From: Pratylenchus scribneri
Taxonomy: Eukaryota > Nematoda > Chromadorea > Rhabditida > Pratylenchidae
Direction of reading: 5' to 3'
NCBI GenBank assembly: GCA_030063045.1
Contig: JAQSEB010000046.1
Coordinates: forward strand, 2,170,001-2,234,000
Length of the DNA stretch: 64,000 nt
Made by a program: the position numbers and the translations under genes
Notes under the pieces: model-generated
Database searches by the model: none
The model's input: the letters and a program-made list of their open reading frames with translations, nothing else
What the model was told of the DNA's origin: nothing
Shown: one piece after another, positions 25,113-35,600 of the stretch
Numbering within the stretch: position 1 is the stretch's first letter
Layout of the letters: the number at the start of each line of letters is the position of its first letter

Positions 25113-25120
25113 TATAAAAG
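25113..25120 (+). promoter_or_regulatory. TATA box of cysteine-rich gene B
   Basis: TATAAAAG lies 78 bp before the start codon. It matches the octamer 80 bp before paralogue A. Confidence 0.6.
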
Positions 25121-25197
25121 GAAGAAGAAAATGCCTAAAAATATCATTAATCCAAGAATAAAATATTTTAAAATATTCCAAAATAAAACATTCAAAA

Positions 25198-26671
25198 ATG
25201 TCCGCATTTAAATCAACTACCATCGTCTCCTCCCTGCTTTTGGCCATTTTTGCAATGGCATTTTTTGCATCTTCAGCAAATGCTTGTGCCGGAGATGGCG
25301 ATTCATGTGCAAATGAACAATGTTGTGGCAAATTTCCGACGTAAATTTGTCAAAAAATTTTTTAAATTGTAATTGGAGTGAATTTAGGAAGAGAATAAAT
25401 TTAGGCACAAAGGTATATATTTTAAATAGAGTGTTGCTTGATTTCAGATTGTTGGGCACTTTTCCAAAGAAAATGAGAGAAACTCATCCCATAAAACTCT
25501 TTCCTTTTTACATTCGTTGCTAATTTTGGAAAGGATTATAGTAGCGGCAGAAAATATTAATAAGACTAGGGGTGCGCATGCGCATGGACCAGCTCGACCC
25601 GGGCTCATGCCGGCCAGAGGAAATTTTAAATCAAAATTTAATTTTTTCTCAACAATTTGCATGACTTCATTTTAAATTATTCTTTTAAAATTATTTCAAA
25701 ATATTACTAATTTTTACAAAAAAAATTTGGTGAAAAATATTCTTTCGTAAGAATTTTATTACACCGGCCTTCGGGTCAAGGTTCAGTCAGCCAAGATTTC
25801 TTAGGCCCTTGCACCTCCCCTAATATCTGAATAAGACACACTAGAGACAAATTAGTTTTATCAGCGATAAAATAATTTTGCCTCATAATAACAAGCTATT
25901 TTAAATGCATAAGTATTTGTGAATTGGAACAAAATATGAAAAATTGTTAGGATTAAATGTAAATATAGTACATCGAATCTTTTAAACTTTGTAATTTCTT
26001 GATCAAATTTCAAAGATTCTTTAATAATTTGAAAGTTGCCTATCTATTTACGATATTTATTCTATTAGAAGCCCAGTCTCTAGTAGAAAAGCCCAGTCTC
26101 TAATAGAAGCCCAATCATCGAAAATTCATATCAAAAATAATCAATTTAGAGGTGAAATTAGGCCGAAATAAGCATTTTTGTCTCTAAAATTTCTGAAAAA
26201 TTCCCCACCTCGGAGGGCTCTGAAATTTATAAGCCCATAGGCTTCTAAGAATAAATACGGTATATTGTTTTGTTGTAATATGACCGAATTTTGCCAAATT
26301 TTAATGAATATTAGCAATCAAATTATATGAAAATTATTTAAGAAAAGGCAAAGGCGGAACTCAATGCGTTCAATTCCCTTCTGGGCCAATTTGCTGCAAG
26401 GCTGGACCTGATATGAGTGAGTTTTTATGGAATATTAATTTAAATTTATAAAAAATTTGAATGGACTTAATTCAAAAAAAAAATAATTAGAAATTATTTG
26501 AATTTTATGATAAATTTATCAAATTAAAATTATAAATAAATTAAATTCAATAAAAACATTTCTATCCAAAATTTATTTTCCGCAGCTTGCAATTTTGACC
26601 GTGATTGTTGCTCCCAAAAATGCGAATTTAAAAGAGTTGGCGATATACTAGGAAAATGCAGATTCCCGTGA
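25198..26671 (+). CDS. Secreted cysteine-rich protein B
   Basis: Three exons, 25198-25340, 26343-26416 and 26586-26671, join in phase to 100 residues with exon lengths identical to gene A. Residues 1-29 form a signal peptide ending in SSANA. The mature chain keeps all eleven cysteines of protein A (ACAGDGDSC, EQCC, TQC, PICCKAG, TCNFDRDCCSQKC, KC), while residues between them differ, for instance NEQ for PDG and EFK for VKK. The core GKGG...QC...FPSGP...CC...AGPDMTCN is the most conserved part. The 1 kb first intron holds an inverted-repeat element at 25566-25822. Intron 2 is about 170 bp. Confidence 0.85.
25566..25822. mobile_element. Inverted-repeat element in gene B intron 1
   Basis: The ends are CTAGGGGTGCGCA on the left and TTGCACCTCCCCTA on the right. 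Inside are GC-rich words (GACCCGGGCTC, CCGGCC and, opposite, GGCCTTCGGGTC) that give partial foldback. It is clearly richer in GC than its surroundings. Confidence 0.6.
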
Positions 26672-26754
26672 AGAAGATTATTTCTCTTCAATCTTGATTA
26701 AATATAAATCACAATTGTATGATTGTATCAAGCTTCTTTAGATTATTATTGTTG

Positions 26755-26760
26755 AATAAA
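26755..26760 (+). terminator. Poly(A) signal of gene B
   Basis: AATAAA in the context GTTGAATAAAAAATTT lies 84 bp after the stop codon, as in paralogue A. Confidence 0.55.
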
Positions 26761-27189
26761 AAATTTAAAAAAAATTAATTGTTGTCGATTATTTAAATTT
26801 AGCATAATAACTTTCGTAGTAAAAATAATTTACTCTACAAAAATCTTATTTACGAGAATCTTTTTTGGCATATTTTAAAATTTATATCCAAATTCCAATA
26901 TATTTTTCAAACTTTGCCTATTTTTATGGTTGATTTTTGGTATCAATTTGGCACATAAAATCTCATTGGATTGAATTAATCCAAAATATTTTATGTAAAA
27001 TTCAATCTTTGAGACTATTAGGCCTTAAGCGAAATGTTAGGACTAGCTAAATTTAAATCCGATTTGCTCACATTTATGGCCTCATAAATTTTAAAATTTA
27101 TTGCAATGAAATTGTTCGTAAATTCATGGATTTATGGTAAAATAAACTGTCATCCTCTATAAATAGAATAATTTTAAACAAAAAAAAAT

Positions 27190-27500
27190 TTGGCCATCCC
27201 TCAACATTAACTCCAACCGAATGAATTGTCCCCATGTCCCCTTTTCAGGGTTGGCAATCCTGGCACCAAGACAAACCGTGCAGTGGGATTCTGGATGAGA
27301 GCCCTAGCACCAGGCGCGGACCAAAAGTAGTTGGGGACAACAAACGGCGTTAATGTTAGAGAAGGCGCTGAGAGAACGAATTTGCGGCCACATTTATATA
27401 GAAAAGAGGAATAAACCAGCGAAATTGTTTGTGGGAAGCAGGCAGCGGAGAGCGTAAATCAATACGTGCTTTCATTTTGAGCGCATATTTCCACTGTTCT
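27190..27500. repeat. Diverged repeat, copy downstream of gene B
   Basis: This is the partner of the segment at about 24060-24500. It keeps ACTCCAACCGAATGAATTG and CAACAAACGGC but has lost the open frame. It is followed by AT-rich DNA up to the next gene at 28052. Confidence 0.55.
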
Positions 27501-28051
27501 CTGTTCTCTCTGCTTTTTTATTATAAGGGGAAATGTTTTTTACGAAAAATATTTCCTACTTTAATTTTATATTATCTATCTTTTTTTTCCCTCCACATTA
27601 GATAATTCATGATATTTTCTCCTAAAGAAATTCCAATTTAATTATTTTTTATGGATGACATGTGAAATTTGAAGCATTTATTAAAAAATAAATAAATAAA
27701 TATTGTAATTAAAGCGGTTAATCCAGTTGGGGTCTTTTTTGAGTCACCTGGGAAAAAGTGAAGGGTCATCCCTTTGGGCTATCACGATTAGGGTTAGGGT
27801 TATGTTTTATGTAAGTACAATCAAGAATAGGGGTGTCATCCAAGTAACCCGAATGTAATGATCCTATAATCCTGATGACCCAAAGAGGGGCCATTTACTT
27901 TTCCCTTCTCAACAAAAAGCAAATAATAGAGAGGAAGGATATAAAATAATTAAATAAAATTGGGCAAAAATGAACAAATGCAATTTTTAGGCAATTAACA
28001 AAATAATATGGAGGCAAATGTATAAAAATATTAAACAAAATAAAAACAAAT

Positions 28052-30591
28052 TTATCGCGAAAAAATAATATCAATCGCTTCTGAGCATTGCTCTTGAAAT
28101 GTTTTGGCCGCCGTCGCCGATTCCGAATTGCCATCATTGTTTGTATTATCAATTTGCTGTTGGCGAATACAAAATTGAAAGGCCTTAAAGAAAGAAAATT
28201 TTTTTACATTGTTTAAAATTATTTCCTTAAATATTTGAATCCAATAATTTATTTAGTAAAAAAATGAGAAAATATTTTCAAAATAAAAATATAAAAATAA
28301 AATTTACGATTATGATTTTTTTCTGATTTAAATTATTATTTTTTAAAGAGAAATTGTCCAAAAATCGGTCCTTTTTGTCAATTAAGTAATAACTTAGTTA
28401 GTGCTTGATCCTTGTCCCATAAACCTTATACTCATTTTATAGAACTCATCGAGATGCGTCGAATGATGTATATTTTGCGGGGTTTGGTTCAAAATTAAAA
28501 GAGTTATAAACCCAAACCAATAGGGTTTAAACAGTTTAATACTTTGAATTTTGGCCATACCTAGACAAGCAAATCAATCGATGCATCTCGATGCGCTCTA
28601 TAAAATGGGTTTAAGGTTTGGGGGACCAGAATAAAGTACTAAAAAGATATACTCAAAAAACTGATTTACGGAAAAAAAATAACCGATTTTATTGACAAAA
28701 GCCGCATTCTTTTTAAAAATATTTTTAAATTTATTCAAATTATAATTAAAATAAAATTTGTTAATTAATATTTTAAGTTTAATATTTCCAATTTAAATTT
28801 TCTCAAATCTTACCAGAAAATGAATTGGGGCAAGTCGATGACATTGTCGAAGACCGTGCATCAATTTATGGCGCGTCATGTCCACCTTTTTGATCATGCC
28901 GGCACATTTCCGGGAACATATCGTCTCAGATGGGGGCTCAACATTTTGAAAAAGCTCACAGCATGGTACCTCTGCAGAAAAAATTTTATACAAATTATTT
29001 TTCATTATTAAATTTATTATTAAATTGACTACTCACATTTTGAAAAATTTGGCTAATATATAAGCTACTTTTCAAGTAATTAAAAAATCTTTCCATACTA
29101 TTTGGTTAATCTCTTTTTGTGCTGAGTATTTTTGATGGCAAAACAATTGATCAATCAATAATTGGTCCGAAAAGTTATAGACAAATGAATGCAAATTTTA
29201 AGATTTTTTCAACCACATTTTTGTTTATTAAATCAGCTAATTCTTCTTATAATCATTTATTTCATCAAAAAGTTATAAGAGAATATATTAAATTTAAAGT
29301 TAATATTCAATTAAAATTGATTTCTTTTATTTAATATGCAACAAATATGCAAAATTCCTTCCAGAATTTTAATTAAAATTAATACATTTGAAACTAATGA
29401 ATTAATTGACAATTTTTGCAAATTTAAAAATTAGTTTTTTAAATAAAAATATTTTAGAATATTTTTAAATTAAATTTTTTCAAAAATTTGATAAAAATTA
29501 AATTTTACACTATTCTAGGTTATTTTTATTTTTGTATTTAAAAATATTTAATTAAAAGGCATTTTTCTTATTATATGTTTTTTTATTTTTAATTCTTTAT
29601 TTAGATTAAATTTTTTTATATTTTACATGGATTAATTTAATTCAAATTTTTAAAATTACTGCAGATGTCGGCTCCACGTTCTCCGTGAAATTCCCGTTGG
29701 GCACATTGGATGGTCTCCATAATTTGTTCCTGAAAAGGATTTCAAATTTAATTTTTTTTTAATTTTATTTTTTACTTCGGTCATATCTTGATTTTCCTGG
29801 CATTCCCATAATGGCGGCTTTTCACCGGCTTCAGCAAAAAGACCATCCAAACAACAGTACATTGTACGAGGACCGTAAATCCGGTGGACTTCTTGCGGGC
29901 AACATTTTTCAATGGCTGAATTTAAGGGAAAAGATTAGGTAAAATTCGTTAAGGATATCTAATTAAAAATTTTTGGTTGAAAAAATTGGAGAAAAAATTT
30001 TTTTTAGATTTTTGAGCCAAATATTTCTTTAAGTCCAAAAGAAGAATTGGGAATCAAAAATCGTAGTTTTAGGATGCTAACTAAGCAAATTTAAAATTTA
30101 AGCCCAGCCAGTTTTTAAAATACTAAAAAGGTAATCAGTTTGGTTGGGACCAAATTTGCCATATCCGCAATTCTATGAAAGATAGCTTTTTTCAATTAAT
30201 TATTTACAATTTAAAAACGAAATATAAGGAGAATAGCTTATGTAGTTAAAATTTTAAAAAATTCAAAAATCTGATTTTCTTGATAATTTTCTCTGCTATT
30301 CATGAATATGACCTTATTGATCATTGGCATATTTGGCCATTTTTAAGGGGCAATGCCAACAAATGCCTGTGACCTATCTCCCAATGGTAAATGAATTTTT
30401 GATAGACCTTTCCAAATTAAGCCCATAGGAAAATATTTTAAGGATTCAAAATAATTTGAAATATTTTTATATTTACTTTGATTGCGCCGTTTTGCCAACC
30501 AATCCACTTCTCCATCCATCGAAAACACAGCATTATTCAAGAAGAATATTGCCAGCAGCAGTGGCAAAATGAAGAAATAAATGAAGGCCAT
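28052..30591 (-). CDS. Secreted cysteine-rich protein of unknown family
   Basis: Exons read from 30591 downward: 30477-30591, 29776-29915, 29660-29729, 28814-28971 and 28052-28183. They join in phase to 204 residues. The start is the ATG at 30591; an upstream in-frame TTG is not needed. Residues 1-24 form a signal peptide (MAFIYFFILPLLLAIFF...). The mature protein has cysteine pairs EKCC, YCC and VPCC plus about eight single cysteines, with hydrophilic, glutamate- and histidine-containing stretches between. The tail carries N/D/S/E-rich residues before SEAIDIIFSR. I do not recognise the family. DUF19-like nematode secreted domains have a loosely similar density of cysteines, but I cannot align it. 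An F1 palindrome (28405-28640) lies in the last intron. Confidence 0.8.
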
Positions 30592-32664
30592 TTTTGGGGA
30601 TTTATTCAAATTGAAAAATGAAAAAAATATAATATTTGAAAAGGCAACTATTAAAATTAAAAAAAAAATAAATTTTTATGAAATTCTCCCAATCAAAAAT
30701 GAGCAATTATATACCAAAAACAATCTTGTCAATCAGGCAAAAATTACGAACAAATTAAATGGATTTATGATAGGATCTTATTAATTATTATCGCGAAAAT
30801 ATTTGGAAAAGATGGACAACATTTTTACGATATATTTTATATATCTTAATTCATTTATTCACGTGGAAATTGGCTTTAAAATTATCAAATTTGATTTCAA
30901 AATATAGCCCTTTGAATGAATTAATTGATCAAATTGAAAATTTAAAAAATATTTTTGATCAAAAAACGGCAAAAAAAGATTAAAATCGCAGTTTTTTTGC
31001 CATAATTTTCCGGCCAACTATAATTTGATAATCATTTTGATAACAAGATAATCAGAACTTAAGAAAGAAGAACGTAATCCATTTGTTTGGAAGTTTAAAC
31101 TTATCAAAAACAGGCATTAAAGAATACGTAATATTCGCCTGAGCGGTTACTAAGTTAATCTGGCGAATAAAATAAATGTTTTGACTTGAACAATGCCATC
31201 GAATTTATATAAAAAACCACCGTACAAAAATCATCAACAAGAGATTTCGCGACCCGCCCTCCAGCCATTTACTCCACAATTTTATTATTCTTCCCTCGGA
31301 TTGGCTGTTGGGTATTTTTTAGGGCCTCATCGCCATTCGCCAGCAGATTTAAAAATTGGAATTTTGGGTGCCGGAGGGAAAGAAGGCAATTTTGTTGTTC
31401 CTTTAGGCCTCTTTGCACCAAATTCGCCTTTTTCCACCCACCCACCAAATTCCTTCCAATGCCCGCTTTTCCCTTCCACCTCATAAAATCTCACATTTTC
31501 CCCCGAATTTGCGAACATTTTCTCCTCCATAACATTTTTTTGTTCCGGCCTCACCAAATTCCGTTGTTGGTTCCTCGTCCCTCAAAATGTGTGGAGTTTC
31601 CTATATGTTATGCGCGGCCCATTTACGTTGTTTTTGCCGAAGAAAATTCCTCCAATTCCAAATTCCAAGGCGAATATTTTGGGAAAATGGGGCAAACGAA
31701 GGAGTATGGAATTTGGATTGAAATTTGGAAGGGAAAGGACAAAGAGCAAAAAATGAATGATTTTATGAAGATGGCAATGAATGGGAAAAATTAGGAATTT
31801 TTGGCGAAATATTGGAAATCAAGTGGAAAATATTGGAAAAACTTAAAGGCAAAATATTTTTAGATTTAAAGAGTCATTCGAAAATCTAAAATAACCACTA
31901 AAAAGAAGGTTATAAATTTTGTTGTAAATTAAATTACTATAAAAACGGGTTTTTTATGGAAAATTCTTATTTTTTTAAACCGAAGAATATTTAATTTAAT
32001 TAAGAATTAAATAAAATTTAAAAATACCAAATTGTATACATTCTGCTTTATAACTTACCCTACCCTATCTTAAATCCATCTCAGCTCCCTAACCCAAACT
32101 TATTTCTACTATCCTAAACCCCAGCCTACAAGCAGCTTGAAAGGGGTAGAATAGGATTTAGGTTAGAGAAAAATAAAATTTGCATATAAAAATAATTATT
32201 GGACATATAAAAATTAAAAGGCACTCTTAAAATTATGGGACGCATAATTTTTCATAGGACTCAAAATTGTTGATTGGATCATGACCTGTAAAAGAACCGA
32301 ATATTGTTTAATAAGGTTATGTGCTAAAAACTAGGGTTTCGCCGGAAGTTCCGGTTCTGATGGCCGGAAGTTCCGGCCTTTTTTGTGGTTCCGGATTGAA
32401 TAAAGAGTTCCGGTTTTGGTCCCGGTCTTTCAGTTCCGATTCCGGTAAAAACCTACTAAAAAAGTATACAATTCTGAGAATTCAGAATCATCCTTTTGGT
32501 ACTCCAAGCTGAAAATACTTTCGAAATTTGGAAATATAACAAATTAATATATTCTTCAACAAAATTATAAGTAACAACAAAAAACTGATTTAATTTTTTT
32601 AAAAATAACAATCAATATCATAAAGTCTTTATTTTTAAATCCATTCATTTTCCTCTTCTTCCTT
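30592..32664. other. Intergenic with a GC-richer open segment
   Basis: Most is AT-rich and empty. At about 31190-31800 base composition rises and frames stay open on both strands: plus 31193-31486 and 31459-31794, minus 31327-31557. None resembles a family I know, and they overlap in conflicting frames. An exon of an unrecognised gene is possible, the best candidate being the plus frame ending near 31794 (about 110 codons). A small element with CCGGAAGTTCCGG words lies at about 32325-32455. Confidence 0.35.
32325..32455. repeat. Element with CCGGAAGTTCCGG words
   Basis: Repeated GTTCCGG/CCGGAA words lie between loosely inverted ends (CTAGGGTTTCGCCGG on the left, CCGGTAAAAACCTACT on the right). 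It resembles the CGGTTC-core element at 11563-11733 in style but not in its ends. Confidence 0.45.
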
Positions 32665-35600
32665 TCAATATGCATTTGCTTTATGTTTTGGAATGAACAC
32701 AAAACCATCCGGAATTTTGCCCAAAACCATTTCACTGATCCGAACCCAATCCGATGAAGCCGGACTTGCCAACAGCGTTTCCAGGTCGTCACGGCCTCGA
32801 TATGGCGGTGGTCGTTGATTTATTTTCTGCGGTGGCTCTTGCAATATGCCAACGGGAATATAACGATGCTGGACAAAGGAAAATTGGTTAGTTTTTTTCG
32901 TGTAGCCTTTTTACAATTGGCAAGTGTTTCGGGTCATAACTTATAAATATGGCCTCTAGAATTATCCTAAAAGGTCATTTTTTTTAGGTAGAAAAATAAC
33001 AAAAATATATCTATGTTTAGTTTTTTTTTGCGAAATTTGCCAAAATAAGTTTTAAAGATCTCAAAAGAGAAAATTTTTGGTTGTATTTTTCCCTAAAAAA
33101 GTCTAACCATATTTGATTGTAAAGTGTTGAAAAAACATGATTTTAGGCGATTTTAGGGTTGACTAATTTTGGGGGGAAAGAGAAAAATTTTGTGGGTGAA
33201 AAAACTGGCGATAGATAACCAATAAGTACACAAAATCCTTTATGCGCTATCTTTACCCAGTTTTTCAAAATTTTACTTTACTTAAAATTAAAGCTACCTG
33301 AAAACTTAGCCATTCGAGTAAGAATCGGCGCGTTGTTTCCACCCCAGTATCATCGCTGCCCCAATGTTCCAATCCATAATTCACATATCTTTTTTAAAAT
33401 TTGAATAAATTGAAATAAATTTATTAATTTTTAATTGTAATTAATAGAGAACAGATTTATATTGATTTGAATATTTTGTATGCGAATTTAAAACTTGAAA
33501 CCAAAGTAAAATATGTTTTTATCAATTTTGATCAAAATTTTGCCATTTTTGGCCGTCAATATTGATTCAATATTTCGGCATTTTTTCTGTCTATTTTAGT
33601 CAATATTGTGAGATTTTTGAAGAATTTTACTAAATTTTACAGTTTTTTGAAAAAAAGATAAATAAATTGACTGTGGAATTTTTTAAAAAAAAGATAATTG
33701 ACTGTGGAAATTTTTAATTTCTTGGATAAAAAACATCAAAATTTTTAGAATTTTTTTATCTAATGTAATGAAAAAAGAAACATTTAAAAAAAATTTTTTT
33801 TCTTTAATATTTTGGCTATATTTGGCAATTTTTGCATCAATATTTTAAGATTTTTGCATATATTTGAATAAATAATTCAGGATTTTTCATCAATAAAATC
33901 CCAGCCCTATTATTAATTACTTCTTGATTAAATCAAATCTCTCCGACGATGAAATATCCCAATCCCTTCGTTCATCAATTTCTTTGAAAATCCACGGTTT
34001 AACCAGCGCTCCTCGGCCAATCATAATTCCATCAATTGGTTGGGAAGAAAGATGCTAAAATTAAAATAAAAATGAATAAAAAAGTTATTATTTTTACTTG
34101 ATAATAATCTTGATAGCTGAAAACATCGCCACTGACAAAAAATGGGAATTTACCATCAATTGCATCAGCGCATTCCCTCACATAATCCCATTCGGCTGCT
34201 TTCGTGTAACGTTGCTCCTTAAAAATTTAAAAATATTAGAAAATTAAAATCATTCAATTTCCAATGGAAAGATTTGGAACTTGTAAATTTTGAGTTCGCT
34301 TTTTTGAAAAATATAATGAAATCGTAAATTTTAAAAATCTTCTCAATTGATTTCTGATTATAGAACCCTGTCAGGCCCGTAGCTAGGGAGGGGGGGGGGG
34401 GGTAGGGTGCATATGCATACCCACACTTGGGAAAAAAATAGGGGATACTTTAGGGAAAAAATTTCCATTGCGTGGCCATTTTTGGTCAAAATTTTGCCCT
34501 GCGGGGTCATTTGACGAAAATTGCCCCCTCCCAAAATTTTTTACTGGCTACGGGTACGGGCCTGTATTCCTTACTCCTTAACTAATGGTAAAAAGGTAAT
34601 AAATTTCTTCTTTTGGTTTAAAAAACAGATTAAAATAAAACCAAACAAGTACCAGTGGACTTTTTTTTTCGTACCACAATTTTGTACGAAGCTTTCTATG
34701 TCTAAACTCAACAATAAGTCGAGGCAATTGCTAGTCGAGAAAAAACGATTGTAATAAGCCATCGAAAAGTAATTTCGCCTATTTTAATTTTATAAATTTT
34801 ATCTTTGAAAACAGCAGAGGTCTGTATAATAAATTCAAATTCTGTGAGGAAAATCAGCTTATTTAACAAATTGTTTTTGTTACTTATCGATTATCCGCCT
34901 GCAAATTTTTTCTCCTCTTAAATTACCCTATGTTCCTTCAAAAAAATGGTCAACCGTCAACCCTAAAATCAAGGATTTTGTTCATCATTTTACAATCAAA
35001 TAACATTATTATAATGATTAATATTATCAAATTAACGGCAAATATTTTTTAATTGTCAAAAAAAACATAGTAAAGGCATTTTCAAGAAGATTAGAAGAGC
35101 GTTAAAATGGCTTATCATTATCAATCACTTTCTTGTGCATATTAATCCCAAATCCCCTCCCTGTGATTTGGACTTATTTTGATCTTGGATGAAGTGTCAA
35201 CAAATTTGGTGCGCATTTCTCGGCCAACATTTTCATAACCCCGTGCGCGGTCCTTTGCCCCTCTTTTAGGCCATAGCGCATTTTGACGGTGATTGGTGTT
35301 GTGCCGGCTGTGTGTTGCATGGCACGGAGACAATCAACAAGTTTATTCGGTTTAGTGGCCAATTGGCATCCACCGCCTTTTTCATTGATAATATCCAATG
35401 GGCAGCCCTTAAAAATATTTATTTTGTGTAGAGGAATATTAATGGTTGATATTTAATTTGCCGAACAAAAAAAACATTGCAAATGTCGGAAAAAGTATAT
35501 ACCTAATATAATGCCAAAAATGATTATAATGGTTTAAGGAAAGGTGTGTCTTACATTCATAAAGATATACCAAATTGAACAGATCTAATCAAAACGCATC

